Source: Microtetraspora sp. NBRC 13810 (GTDB lineage: Bacteria > Actinomycetota > Actinomycetes > Streptosporangiales > Streptosporangiaceae). Taken from it: 64,000 nt of DNA. The stretch is from positions 310,001 to 374,000 of the forward strand of contig NZ_BSRQ01000004.1 in assembly GCF_030268685.1 (NCBI RefSeq). The letters are read 5' to 3'. The position numbers were made by a program, and so were the translations under genes. The notes under the pieces are model-generated. The model was not told where the DNA came from and did not search any database. It was given only the letters and a program-made list of their open reading frames with translations. Below, piece after piece: positions 24,384 through 32,680 of the stretch (its first letter is position 1; the number at the start of each line of letters is the position of its first letter).

Positions 24384-25946
24384 TCACAGCGGGATGTTCC
24401 CGTGCTTCTTCGGCGGCAGGGACGCCCGTTTGTTCCTGAGCAGCCGCAGGGACCTGATGACCTGGCCGCGGGTGTCGCCCGGCCGGATCACGGCGTCGAC
24501 GTAGCCGCGCTCGGCCGCCTGGTAGGGGTTGGCCAGCGTGTCCTCGTACTCGGCGACCAGCTTGGCGCGCAGGGCCACGGGGTCGTCGGCGGCGGCGAGT
24601 TCCCTGCGGTGCAGGATGTTGACCGCGCCCTGGGCGCCCATCACCGCGATCTGCGCGGTCGGCCAGGCGAGGTTGACGTCGGCGCCGAGATGCTTGGAGC
24701 CCATGACGTCGTAGGCGCCGCCGTACGCCTTGCGGGTGATCACGGTGACCAGCGGGACGGTGGCCTCGGCGTAGGCGTAGAGGAGCTTGGCGCCGCGGCG
24801 GATGATGCCGTTCCACTCCTGTTCGGTGCCGGGCAGGAAGCCGGGCACGTCGACCAAGGTGAGCACCGGGATGTTGAAGGCGTCGCAGGTGCGGACGAAG
24901 CGCGCGGCCTTCTCCGAGGCGTTGATGTCGAGGGTGCCGGCGAGCTGGGTCGGCTGGTTGGCGACGACGCCCACCGGGCGGCCGTCCATCCGCCCGAAGC
25001 CCACGATGATGTTGGGCGCGAACAGCGCCTGGACCTCCAGGAAGTCCCGGTCGTCCAGCACCGACTCGATGACGACCCGCATGTCGTAGGGCTGGTTGGG
25101 CGAGTCGGGCACGAACGCGTCGAGTGCCGCGTCGCCCGCGGTGAGCTCCGCGCCGGACGCCCCCGCGCCGGACGGCGCCTCGTCCAGGTTGTTGGACGGC
25201 AGGTAGGACAGCAGCGCCCTGACGTAGTCGAGCGCGTCGTCCTCGTCGGCGGCCAGGTAGTGCGCGTTGCCTGACCTGGTGTTGTGCGCGCGGGCGCCGC
25301 CGAGCTCCTCGAAGGTGACGTCCTCGCCGGTGACCGTCTTGATCACGTCGGGGCCGGTGATGAACATGTGCGAGGTCGAGTCGACCATGACGGTGAAGTC
25401 GGTGAGGGCCGGGGAGTAGACGTGCCCGCCGGCGCAGGCGCCCATGATCAGGGAGATCTGCGGGATCACCCCGGAGGCGCGCACGTTCCTGCGGAAGATC
25501 TCGCCGTACAGGCCGAGCGAGACGACGCCCTCCTGGATCCGCGCCCCGGCGCCCTCGTTGATGCCGATGATCGGCGATCCGGTCTTCAGGGCGAGGTCCA
25601 TGACCTTGCAGATCTTCTCGCCGTAGACCTCGCCCAGGCTGCCGCCGAGGACGGTGAAGTCCTGGGCGAAGACGCACACCGTACGGTTGCCGACGGTGCC
25701 GTACCCGGTGACCACGCCGTCGCCGGGGACGCGGTTGCGGTCCAGGCCGAAGGCGGTGCTCCGGTGCGCGGCCAGGGCGTCCAGCTCGACGAACGATCCC
25801 TCGTCGAGCAGCCGCTCGATCCGCTCGCGGGCGCTCAGCCTGCCGCGGGCGTGCTGCTTCTCCGCCGCCCGTGCCCCGGCGGCGCGCACGGCGTCCAACC
25901 GGTCCTCCAGCCGGGCGAGACGCCCGGCCGTGCCCTTCAGGTCCAT
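24384..25946 (-). CDS. acyl-CoA carboxylase beta (carboxyltransferase) subunit
   Basis: 520-residue carboxyltransferase that moves the carboxyl group from biotin to an acyl-CoA; it forms hexamers with its alpha partner. Visible are [19 protein letters not shown] near the N-terminus, the two oxyanion-type glycine pairs in [11 protein letters not shown] and [13 protein letters not shown], and the C-terminal KKHGNIPL. Length and motifs match AccB/PccB. The residue that separates acetyl from propionyl specificity cannot be judged by eye. First gene of the two-gene operon, divergent from a TetR regulator, with a dyad in between. Confidence 0.95.
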   Translation of the reverse strand: MDLKGTAGRLARLEDRLDAVRAAGARAAEKQHARGRLSARERIERLLDEGSFVELDALAAHRSTAFGLDRNRVPGDGVVTGYGTVGNRTVCVFAQDFTVLGGSLGEVYGEKICKVMDLALKTGSPIIGINEGAGARIQEGVVSLGLYGEIFRRNVRASGVIPQISLIMGACAGGHVYSPALTDFTVMVDSTSHMFITGPDVIKTVTGEDVTFEELGGARAHNTRSGNAHYLAADEDDALDYVRALLSYLPSNNLDEAPSGAGASGAELTAGDAALDAFVPDSPNQPYDMRVVIESVLDDRDFLEVQALFAPNIIVGFGRMDGRPVGVVANQPTQLAGTLDINASEKAARFVRTCDAFNIPVLTLVDVPGFLPGTEQEWNGIIRRGAKLLYAYAEATVPLVTVITRKAYGGAYDVMGSKHLGADVNLAWPTAQIAVMGAQGAVNILHRRELAAADDPVALRAKLVAEYEDTLANPYQAAERGYVDAVIRPGDTRGQVIRSLRLLRNKRASLPPKKHGNIPL

Positions 25947-25965
25947 GGACCACCGCTTCCTGGAA

Positions 25966-25992
25966 CTCAGTATCGCTCAGAAGATACTCAGT
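25966..25992. promoter_or_regulatory. operator between the carboxylase operon and its TetR regulator
   Basis: Dyad AGTATC-N8-GATACT (25969-25974 and 25983-25988), flanked by a repeat of ACTCAGT. It sits in the 86-bp divergent promoter region and is the natural target for the TetR protein at 26033. Confidence 0.6.
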
Positions 25993-26032
25993 CCCATCGC
26001 GTCCGACAACACCAATGCGGGAGAATGGGGAG

Positions 26033-26728
26033 ATGCCAAGATCGCCCATCCGCCGGCGACTCGCCGAGGCGGCGACCGCGCTGTTCGACGAGCGCGGTTA
26101 CGACGCCACCACCGTCGACGACATAGCGGCCAGGGCGGGGGTCAGCCGCAGCACCTTCTTCCGGCACTACCGCTCGAAGGAGGACGTGATCTTCCCCGAG
26201 CACGACGCGCTGCTGGCGAAGGTCGCCGCCCGGCTGGCGGCCTCGACCGCGGACACCGCCGTCGTGGCCGTGTGCGACGCGGTGCGCATCGTGCTCGCGC
26301 ACTACGTGGACGACGCCGAGGTGTCGTTGCAGCGTTACCGGCTCGTCGGCAAGGTGCCCGCGCTGCGGGACCGGGAGATCGCCAGCGTCGCCCGGTACCA
26401 GCGGCTGTTCCGGGAGTTCGTCGCCGACTGGCTGGACGGCTCCCCGGACGCCGCCCTGCGCGCGGAGCTCATGGCCGCCTCCGTCGTCGCGGCGCACAAC
26501 CAGGTGCTGCGCGGCTGGCTGCGCGCCGAAGGGCGGCACGACCCCTTCGGTCCGCTGGACCACGCCCTCCAGTACGTCATCACGACGTTCCGGCACCTGG
26601 AGAAGCCGCGCGGCCGGGAGACCTCCGACCGGGTCGTGGTGGCCGCCTTCCGCAGCTCCGCCTCGCCGGACACGGTCATGGACGCCATCCGCGCCCAGCT
26701 TGACGCGCGCCCCCCGGCGGACAGGTAA
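26033..26728 (+). CDS. TetR-family regulator divergent from acyl-CoA carboxylase
   Basis: 231-residue TetR protein. The helix-turn-helix reads YDATTVDDIAARAGVSRSTF (about residues 25-50) and then FRHYRSKEDVIF. The C-terminal domain is helical and ends in a Pro/Arg-rich tail, with no obvious known ligand signature. ATG 26033 is preferred because GGGAG lies upstream; an open frame extends further left but overlaps the carboxylase promoter. By position it should regulate the carboxylase genes and itself, probably in response to an acyl-CoA. Confidence 0.9.
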   Translation: MPRSPIRRRLAEAATALFDERGYDATTVDDIAARAGVSRSTFFRHYRSKEDVIFPEHDALLAKVAARLAASTADTAVVAVCDAVRIVLAHYVDDAEVSLQRYRLVGKVPALRDREIASVARYQRLFREFVADWLDGSPDAALRAELMAASVVAAHNQVLRGWLRAEGRHDPFGPLDHALQYVITTFRHLEKPRGRETSDRVVVAAFRSSASPDTVMDAIRAQLDARPPADR

Positions 26729-26830
26729 CCGCCGTTCAGACGGCGGGTTCGCCCAGTGGGCATCTTTGCCGGGCCGGAAAGCTGTCCGCACCGTGGAGAG
26801 CATGCGAGACCCAGCAGGCCGTGCACGAGG

Positions 26831-26867
26831 CCGCGCCGCCGCCCCCGCAAAGGGGGCGGCGGCGCGG
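26831..26867. terminator. bidirectional terminator between TetR and erm genes
   Basis: Perfect 16-bp arms CCGCGCCGCCGCCCCC (26831-26846) and complement (26852-26867) with a GCAAA loop, between convergent genes. Confidence 0.9.
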
Positions 26868-26875
26868 CGTGTACG

Positions 26876-27721
26876 TCAGCCGAGCACGACGTGCCGGAAC
26901 AGCGTGAGCCACTGGTCCGGGTGGACGTAGGCAACCACGGCCGCCGGGTCGACGCCGGCCCTGGCGAAGGCGTCACCGACCACGCCGGGCGGGTGGCGCC
27001 GGCTCAGCGAGGCGTACAGCGTGCCGCCGTGGCCGCCGAAGCCGAGCTCGACGAACTCCGCGTAGTCCGCCAGGGTCCCGGCCGGCAGCAGCCCGGCGGG
27101 CCTGCGCTCGATGCGCATGATCGCCGAGTCGGTCTGCGGCACCGGCCGGAACCGTTCCCTGTCGATGCGGCCGTGCAGCTCCCAGGCGTACCGCGGCCAG
27201 GTGGTCACGGTCAGCCTGCTCCACCGTCCGTAGTCGCCGGTGCGTTTGCGGGCGTACTCCCACTGGGTCACCAGTGTGGCCGAGGTGAGATCCGGCGCCC
27301 GCAGGCACCACCGGACGATGCCGGCGGTCACCGAGTACGGGATGTTGCCCACGACCGCGAACGGCCGGCCGGGAGCCCTGGCGGTGGTGAAGTCGCCCCG
27401 GGCCACCTCGATCCGGTCGTCGTCGCGGGTGCGGGCGGCCAGCCTTCCGGCGAGCAGCGGGTCGATCTCGTAAGCGATCACCTTCCGGCAGTGGTCGGCC
27501 AGCGCACGGGTCAGGTGCCCCTCCCCGGCGCCGGGCTCCAGGATCAGGCCGTCGCGCGCGGGCCGCGCGGCCCGGACGATCCTGCCGATCTCGGCGGCGT
27601 CGGTGAGGAAGTTCTGGGAGAACTCGCGGCGGCGATCCCGGCCGGGCCGGGTATGCCCGCCGCCGTTCCTGACCTGCTTCTGGGTGTGTGAATGGTCTCC
27701 GTGTGCGAATGAACGCGTCAC
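26876..27721 (-). CDS. erm: 23S rRNA adenine-N6 methyltransferase (Erm type)
   Basis: 281-residue SAM-dependent enzyme that methylates A2058 of 23S rRNA and so gives macrolide, lincosamide and streptogramin B resistance. The N-terminal block RRREFSQNFLTD (about residues 30-41), the SAM-binding motif LEPGAGEGHL (61-70) and the catalytic NIPY (126-129) are all intact. The basic N-terminus and tail resemble actinomycete Erm(E)-type enzymes. GTG 27721 has AGGGG upstream. A 177-bp leader with a small open frame and stem-loops precedes it (27722-27900), with a WhiB7-like promoter beyond. KsgA (16S) is the sister family, but spacing and motifs favour Erm. Confidence 0.9.
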   Translation of the reverse strand: MTRSFAHGDHSHTQKQVRNGGGHTRPGRDRRREFSQNFLTDAAEIGRIVRAARPARDGLILEPGAGEGHLTRALADHCRKVIAYEIDPLLAGRLAARTRDDDRIEVARGDFTTARAPGRPFAVVGNIPYSVTAGIVRWCLRAPDLTSATLVTQWEYARKRTGDYGRWSRLTVTTWPRYAWELHGRIDRERFRPVPQTDSAIMRIERRPAGLLPAGTLADYAEFVELGFGGHGGTLYASLSRRHPPGVVGDAFARAGVDPAAVVAYVHPDQWLTLFRHVVLG

Positions 27722-27819
27722 AGCTGTCGCCCCTATGGGTCCGAGAGAGATGGGTCTCGGTGGCCCTGGGCACGCGTGCGGGACGCCTCGCCTCGGTTTT
27801 CGTCTGAGGAGGTTGCGTC

Positions 27820-27900
27820 CTAGCGGGCCAGGGCCCGGGTGACGCGAGGCCTCACGACCCGCCCCACCACGAGCGGGGCGTTCAACAGTGCCTGATTCAT
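27820..27900 (-). CDS. putative erm leader peptide (26 residues)
   Basis: Short open frame in the erm leader that encodes MNQALLNAPLVVGRVVRPRV and six further residues. It begins with ATG placed 7 nt after the -10 box, so it would be leaderless. The sequence around it folds into several hairpins: CGCCCC/GGGGCG at the coding start, CGGGCC-CT-GGCCCG across its stop, and CCGAGA/TCTCGG before the erm gene. Leader peptides on which macrolide-bound ribosomes stall are established for erm genes; this one has no known stalling motif I recognise. Existence of translation is inferred. Confidence 0.5.
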   Translation of the reverse strand: MNQALLNAPLVVGRVVRPRVTRALAR

Positions 27901-27907
27901 GCGGGAG

Positions 27908-27945
27908 AGGTTAGGGATCAGGGGTACGGCCTGCCAACTGGTTTT
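27908..27945 (-). promoter_or_regulatory. erm promoter with WhiB7-like AT-rich element
   Basis: On the minus strand, TTGGCA (27932-27937) and TAACCT (27908-27913) are 18 bp apart. An AAAA block (27942-27945) lies just upstream of the -35, the arrangement typical of WhiB7-activated promoters. WhiB7 controls erm genes in several actinobacteria (established); binding here is inferred. Confidence 0.55.
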
Positions 27946-27957
27946 CCGGCGGCCGGT

Positions 27958-28422
27958 TCACACCTGGAGGTCGAGGCGCATGTACAGCCGCAGCCGGGAG
28001 ACGCCTCCGGGGTGGTCCAGCACGATCCGGTCGCAGAGTTGGCGGATCAGCCACAGGCCGTGCCCGCGCAGCGCGGCGTGGTCGGGTTTGGGCTGGCGGA
28101 GATGGCGGGCGGTCAGGCCGCCGGCCGTGTCGGTGATCTCGGCGGTCACCTCCGCCCGGTCGCTGGTGATGGTCAGCGTGCCCCGCCCGCCGCCGTGTTC
28201 CAGCACGTTGATGGCCGCCTCGTTGACCGCGATCACCAGGTCGCCCAGCCGCTGCCCGGACAGCCCGGCCTTGGCGCCGTAGTCGTGGACCTGCGCCCGC
28301 AGCCCGGACAGATCGTCGGTGATGGGACGGCTGACGTCACCGGCGCTCACGCCGGTGTCGTCCGGTCTTCCTCGGCGATGATCGATGAAACCGTCACCCC
28401 CGGGCTCAGGCCGGAGTCGCAT
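27958..28422 (-). CDS. RsbW/SpoIIAB-like anti-sigma factor kinase (HATPase)
   Basis: 154-residue serine kinase of the GHKL ATPase fold that would bind a sigma factor or phosphorylate a STAS antagonist. The N box reads DLVIAVNEAAINVLEHGGG, and the G1/G2 region reads EITDTAGG and LRGHGLWLIRQLCDRIV. The gene directly follows and overlaps the STAS gene by 17 bp, the classic partner-switching pair. ATG 28422 has an AGGGCAGG-like site, but GTG 28350 (VSAGDVSRPITDDL) fits family lengths better and is a real alternative. The sigma factor itself is not in this window. Confidence 0.85.
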   Translation of the reverse strand: MRLRPEPGGDGFIDHRRGRPDDTGVSAGDVSRPITDDLSGLRAQVHDYGAKAGLSGQRLGDLVIAVNEAAINVLEHGGGRGTLTITSDRAEVTAEITDTAGGLTARHLRQPKPDHAALRGHGLWLIRQLCDRIVLDHPGGVSRLRLYMRLDLQV

Positions 28423-28813
28423 CGGTCGACCTGCCCTCGCCGGTGCCGCCGCGGGGCAGCACCTCGGCCACGGCGGCCTTCAGGGCCTCCTCCACGGTGG
28501 CCTGCACGGCGAGATGGTCTCCGGCGTGGGTGAGCTGGAGGACGCGGGCCGGCATCGGCTGCACGGCCGCCAGGTGCACCCGGCCACCGTGGCGGCGGGC
28601 GAAGGCGTGCGCGTTGAGCAGCACCCGTAGCCCCGCGCTGTCCATGAAGCTCAACTCGGCCAGGTCGAAGACCAGGTGGTCGCCGGGATCCTGGCGGGCC
28701 TGGACGACGAACTCCTCCAGGCCACCGGTGACGGTGGCGTCGAGCTGCCCGCTGAGGGCGATCAGCACGATCCCGATGGGCAGCCGCCAGCTGGACACGC
28801 TGAGATGCTCCAT
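28406..28813 (-). CDS. STAS-domain anti-anti-sigma factor
   Basis: 135-residue STAS protein. It contains the phosphorylation loop SFMDSAGLRVLLNA with Ser59 as the target, and the leading strand IALSGQLDATV. When unphosphorylated, such proteins bind an anti-sigma kinase and free the sigma factor. The partner HATPase gene overlaps its 3' end. ATG 28813 places the domain at the usual distance from the N-terminus; the open frame continues upstream but without family sequence. Confidence 0.9.
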   Translation of the reverse strand: MEHLSVSSWRLPIGIVLIALSGQLDATVTGGLEEFVVQARQDPGDHLVFDLAELSFMDSAGLRVLLNAHAFARRHGGRVHLAAVQPMPARVLQLTHAGDHLAVQATVEEALKAAVAEVLPRGGTGEGRSTDATPA

Positions 28814-29067
28814 CGATCTCCGGCCGCCGTCGGCGGCCTGCGGAGGATAGTCGGCCACCGACAACATACTAGGGGCGGACGCCCCCGGGCCGGGAGCTCG
28901 GCACCGCGGGAATCCGCCCGGCCGCCCCGCCCGAGAGGGGCTCCCAACCCCTACGGCGACGCCCGCGGACGCCCGGACTTCGAGGAGCATTTCCTATTGG
29001 ATATTTCGTGCATGCTCCTCGGAATGGACTACGCTCGTCAACACCCCCGGTCGACTAAGGAGCGCGG

Positions 29068-29754
29068 ATGACCAGCGAGATGGAGCGCCGGCTGAAAGGC
29101 CAGGTGCCGCCCGCGCGGCGCACCGTGCTCACCGAGGACGTCTACGAGCACCTCAAGACGCTGATCATGGACGGCGAGCTCGCCCCCGGGGCCAGGGTCA
29201 ACATCTACGCGGTGGCCCGGCTGCTGGACGTCTCGCAGACGCCGGTGCGGGAGGTCCTCGCCCGCCTGGAGTCCGACGGGCTGGTGACCAAGGAGCCGCT
29301 GCGCGGTTACTCCGTCGCCCCGGTGCTCACCCCGGCCCAGGTCACCGACCTGTACGACCTCCGCCTGCTGCTGGAGCCGTGGGCCGCGGGCCGGGCCGCC
29401 GCGGCGGTGACGGCGGCCGGCGCGCAGCGGCTGCGCGCGGAGCTGGAGAGCCTGGCCGGAGCGCCGGAGGGCACGAGCTACCAGCAGTACCGCGCCATCC
29501 AGGGGCACGACGCCCGCTTCCACGACCTCATCGCCGAACTGTCGGGCAGCGAGGCGGTCCGCGACGCGCTGGAGCGCACCCACAGCCACCTGCACCTGTT
29601 CCGCCTGGACTACCCCGGCAGGGACAGCGGGGAGCCGACCCTCGACGAGCACCACGCGATCGGGGAGGCCGTCATCGCGGGCCGGCCCGAGGAGGCGGAA
29701 ACCGCCATGCGCGACCACCTCTCCCGCGCCAGGAACCGCTTCCTGTCGGCCTGA
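29068..29754 (+). CDS. GntR-family regulator (FadR/FCD subfamily)
   Basis: 228-residue regulator. Its winged helix (about residues 20-85) reads VARLLDVSQTPVREVLARLE, and the C-terminal FCD domain has the metal-binding residues in GHDARFHDLI, SHLHLF and DEHHAIGEAV. This subfamily binds sugar acids or other carboxylates. A -35/-10-like A/T-rich stretch lies at 28990-29045. It converges with a broken enolase-superfamily gene, which may have been part of the regulon; FCD regulators often sit beside such genes. A surviving target is not evident. Confidence 0.9.
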   Translation: MTSEMERRLKGQVPPARRTVLTEDVYEHLKTLIMDGELAPGARVNIYAVARLLDVSQTPVREVLARLESDGLVTKEPLRGYSVAPVLTPAQVTDLYDLRLLLEPWAAGRAAAAVTAAGAQRLRAELESLAGAPEGTSYQQYRAIQGHDARFHDLIAELSGSEAVRDALERTHSHLHLFRLDYPGRDSGEPTLDEHHAIGEAVIAGRPEEAETAMRDHLSRARNRFLSA

Positions 29755-29778
29755 CGGCCCACCGACGCGGCGCCGGGC

Positions 29779-29840
29779 GGCCTGCGCGATCGGTCGGCGC
29801 GATCGGTCGGGACCATCGGCCTGCGCGATCGGTCGGCGCG
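29779..29840. repeat. 23-bp direct repeat
   Basis: Two identical 23-bp copies (29779-29801 and 29818-29840, starting GGCCTGCGCGATCGGTCGGC), with partial copies of GCGATCGGTCGG between them. They lie in the convergent space between the GntR gene and the enolase-type pseudogene. Confidence 0.85.
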
Positions 29841-29881
29841 GTGCCGGGTGGCATTCGCGACCGGTTGGCGCGAACCGGGGT

Positions 29882-30201
29882 TCAGCCGGTGCGGTCCCGG
29901 CCGGGGGCGGCGCCGGACGACTCGCCGAGCACCATGGCGGTCCAGGCGGCGGGGATGTCCATCGGATCGACGCCGGTCACCAGCGGGGCGAGCGCCTCGG
30001 CGGCGTAACCGGCCGCCGCCGGGGGGGCGCGTACGTCCAGCCGGTGCCGGTCACGCCGCCCGCCGTGACGTGCGCGACCACCAGGGTGGTGGCGTCCCAG
30101 GCGAGGGTGCCGTCGCCCTCGGGCCGGTCGGTCGGCACCCGGTACGCCGCGGCACGCACCCGTTCGATCACCCTCTCCACCGCCGCCCTCTCCCGCCGCA
30201 C
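29882..30201 (-). pseudogene. N-terminal fragment of an enolase-superfamily (mandelate racemase-like) protein, frameshifted
   Basis: The minus strand reads RVRAAAYRVPTDRPEGDGTL, then AWDATTLVVAHVTAGGVTGT and GWTYAPP. This is the N-terminal capping domain of the mandelate racemase/muconate lactonising family. At a seven-base C run (G run on plus, 30021-30027) the frame breaks; adding one base would continue it as AAAGYAAEALAPLVTGVDPM. The sequence then ends at 29882, about 100 codons in, without the catalytic barrel. The original start region overlaps the upstream hairpin at 30184-30224. Confidence 0.7.
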
Positions 30202-30224
30202 GGGCTACCCGGCGGGAGAGGGCG
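30184..30224 (-). terminator. terminator of the keto acid dehydrogenase operon
   Basis: Perfect 14-bp arms CGCCCTCTCCCGCC (30184-30197) and complement (30211-30224) with a 13-nt loop, 41 bp beyond the E2 stop codon. Confidence 0.85.
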
Positions 30225-30264
30225 TAACGAGGGCCGCGGTAAAGCCCCCGGGTGGCGGGCGCTC

Positions 30265-31656
30265 TCAGAGGTCGGCGAGCAGGGACACCGGGTGCTCGAC
30301 GCAGTCCGCGACGTAGCGGAGGAAGCCGCCCGCCGTGCCGCCGTCGCAGACCCGGTGGTCGAAGGTGAAGGACAGCTGGGTCACCTTGCGCACGGCGAGC
30401 GCCCCGCCGACCGCCCACGGCTTGTCCACGATGCGGCCGACGCCGAGGAGGGCCGCCTCCGGGTGGTTGATGATGGGGGTGGAGCCGTCCACGCCGAAGA
30501 CACCGTAGTTGTTGAGGGTGAAGGTGCCGCCGGTGAGCGCGGACGGCGGGAGGCCGCCGGTACGGGCCAGGCCGGTCAGCCGGGTGAGTTCCGCGGCGAG
30601 TTCGGCCGTGGTCAGCCGGTCCGCGTCCCGGACGACGGGGACCACGAGGCCGCGTTCGGTCTGGGCGGCGAAGCCGAGGTGCACCCGGGAGTAGGTGACG
30701 ATCTCGCCCCGCTCGGTGTCCACCTGGGAGTTCAGGTCGGGGAAGCGGCCGAGCGCCCTGACGCAGATGCGCGCCAGCAGGGCGAGGAGGCCGATCCGCG
30801 CGTCCGGGGCCGTGGTGCGCAGCACGTCCCTGGCTTCCAGGAGGCCGGTGGCGTCCACGTCGACCCAGGTGGTGGCGTCCGGGATCTCCCTGCGGCTGCG
30901 GGCCAGCTTCTCGGCCACCGTCCTGCGCACTCCGCGCAGCGGTACGCGCCGCACCCCTTCCTCGCCGGCCGTCCGCGCTTCTTCCACGGCCCGCTCCACG
31001 TCCCGCCGCAGCACGATCCCGGCGGGGCCGCTGGGCGTCAGCGTCGCGAGGTCGATCCCGTGCTCCCGGGCCGTCCGCCGTACCAGCGGCGAGATCACCC
31101 GCACCGCGCCCTCCCCCGCACGTACCCCGCCCCCGCCCGCCACACGCGCCGCGGGCGTCGCGGGCGTCGGCGGGGCGGGCGTCGCAGGCGTCTGCGGGCC
31201 TGTGGACGCGGACGCGGGCGCGTCCGTGCGGAGCGCTCGCCGGCGGGCGCGGCGGGACACGGCGTGTCCCGTCCCGTACCCCACGAGCACGTTCCCCGAG
31301 CCCGCCCGCTCCTCCTCCCGGTACCGCTCGGCGGCCCCGTCCACCGCCGCGGCGGGCGTGCCGGTGGGACCGGCGTCGGCTGCCGCGGGGGTGTCGGCGG
31401 GGGGCGCGGTCTCCGCGGTGGTGGCGACGGTGATGAGGGGTTCGCCTACCGAGACGGGGGCGCCTGGGACGGCGTGGAGGGTGAGGACCCTGCCCGCGTA
31501 GGGGACGGGGAGTTCCACGGCGGCCTTGGCGGTCTCGACCTCGACGACGATCTGGTCGACGGTCACCGTGTCACCGGCCGCGACCCGCCATTCGACGATC
31601 TCCGCCTCGGTCAGCCCTTCACCGAGGTCGGGCAGCAGGAACGTGCGGCCGGTCAC
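30265..31656 (-). CDS. dihydrolipoamide acyltransferase (E2) of a branched-chain keto acid dehydrogenase
   Basis: 463-residue core of the complex that passes the acyl group from lipoate to coenzyme A. Residues 5-78 are a lipoyl domain with Lys44 (VETAKAAVEL). Then comes a long Ala/Pro linker, a subunit-binding domain (VISPLVRRTAREHGIDLATL, about 190-225), and the catalytic domain ending in the active-site motif FTFDHRVCDGG. Only one lipoyl domain is present. It overlaps the E1-beta gene by ATGA and is the third gene of the operon. A pyruvate complex would look similar; the AsnC-type regulator favours a branched-chain substrate. Confidence 0.93.
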   Translation of the reverse strand: MTGRTFLLPDLGEGLTEAEIVEWRVAAGDTVTVDQIVVEVETAKAAVELPVPYAGRVLTLHAVPGAPVSVGEPLITVATTAETAPPADTPAAADAGPTGTPAAAVDGAAERYREEERAGSGNVLVGYGTGHAVSRRARRRALRTDAPASASTGPQTPATPAPPTPATPAARVAGGGGVRAGEGAVRVISPLVRRTAREHGIDLATLTPSGPAGIVLRRDVERAVEEARTAGEEGVRRVPLRGVRRTVAEKLARSRREIPDATTWVDVDATGLLEARDVLRTTAPDARIGLLALLARICVRALGRFPDLNSQVDTERGEIVTYSRVHLGFAAQTERGLVVPVVRDADRLTTAELAAELTRLTGLARTGGLPPSALTGGTFTLNNYGVFGVDGSTPIINHPEAALLGVGRIVDKPWAVGGALAVRKVTQLSFTFDHRVCDGGTAGGFLRYVADCVEHPVSLLADL

Positions 31657-32678
31657 GCGGCGCCCTCGATCCGGCCGCCGAGGTGGCGCAGGTCGGGGGT
31701 GTCGCCGAACTGGAGGCGGTCCACGGCGTCGAGGACGCGGTCCACTCCGGGCAGGTGGGCGTGTTCGAGTTTCGGCGGCGGGTAGGGGATGTCGAACCCG
31801 GCCACCCGCAGGACCGGCGCGGCCAGCGAGTGGAAGCAGCGTTCCTGCACCCGGGCCGCGATCTCGGCGCCGACCCCGGCGAACCCCTGCGCCTCCTGGA
31901 GCACCAGGCAGCGGCCGGTCCGCCGGACCGACGCGGTCACCGTCTCGTCGTCGAACGGCACGATCGTGCGCAGGTCCACGACCTCCAGTTCGACGCCCTC
32001 GCCGGCGGCGACCTCGGCGGCCTCCAGCGCCACCGGGACCGAGGGGCCGTAGGCGACGAGCGTGGCGTCCCGGCCCGGCCGCCGGACGGCCGCGCGGCCG
32101 AACGGCGCGGCCCCGCGCCGGGTCAGGTCGGCCTCCTGCTTGGACCAGTAGAGCTTCTTCGGTTCCATGAAGACGACCGGGTCGGGGTCGGCCACGGCGT
32201 CGCGGAGCAGCCAGTAGGCGTCCTCCGCGGTGGCGGGGGTGACGACCTTGAGGCCGGGCGTGTGCGCGTAGTACGCCTCGCTGGAGTCGCTGTGGTGCTC
32301 GACGCCGCCGATGCCGCCCGCGTACGGGATGCGGATCACCATCGGCAGGGACATCAGGCCCCGGGTGCGGTTGCGCAGCTTGGCGACGTGCGAGGCGATC
32401 TGCTCGAACGCCGGGTAGGCGAAGGCGTCGAACTGCATCTCCACCACCGGCCGGAACCCGCCCATGGCCATGCCGACGGCGAGCCCGACGATCCCGGACT
32501 CGGCGAGGGGGGTGTCGAAGCAGCGCTCCTCGCCGAAGTCGCGGGTCAGGCCGTCGGTGATGCGGAAGACGCCGCCGAGCGGGCCCACGTCCTCACCGAA
32601 GACGAGCACCCGCTCGTCCTGGCTCAACGCGTCGCGCAGGGCGGTGTTGAGCGCCTGCGCCATGGTGACCTTGGCCAT
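31653..32678 (-). CDS. keto acid dehydrogenase E1 beta subunit
   Basis: 341-residue partner of the E1 alpha subunit; together they decarboxylate the keto acid with thiamine diphosphate. Typical landmarks are RVLVFGEDVGPLGGVFRITD near the N-terminus, LAESGIVGLAVGMAMGGFRP and SLPMVIRIPYAGGIGGVEHH in the middle, and RCLVLQEAQGFAGVGAEIA near the end. It starts 2 bp after the alpha gene stops and overlaps E2 by 4 bp, so the three subunits are made from one message. Confidence 0.95.
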   Translation of the reverse strand: MAKVTMAQALNTALRDALSQDERVLVFGEDVGPLGGVFRITDGLTRDFGEERCFDTPLAESGIVGLAVGMAMGGFRPVVEMQFDAFAYPAFEQIASHVAKLRNRTRGLMSLPMVIRIPYAGGIGGVEHHSDSSEAYYAHTPGLKVVTPATAEDAYWLLRDAVADPDPVVFMEPKKLYWSKQEADLTRRGAAPFGRAAVRRPGRDATLVAYGPSVPVALEAAEVAAGEGVELEVVDLRTIVPFDDETVTASVRRTGRCLVLQEAQGFAGVGAEIAARVQERCFHSLAAPVLRVAGFDIPYPPPKLEHAHLPGVDRVLDAVDRLQFGDTPDLRHLGGRIEGAA

Positions 32679-32680
32679 GG

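Noticed and set aside
26973-27773. alternative minus-strand frame over the erm gene
   Set aside because: Lacks all methyltransferase motifs, which are in the frame ending at 26876.
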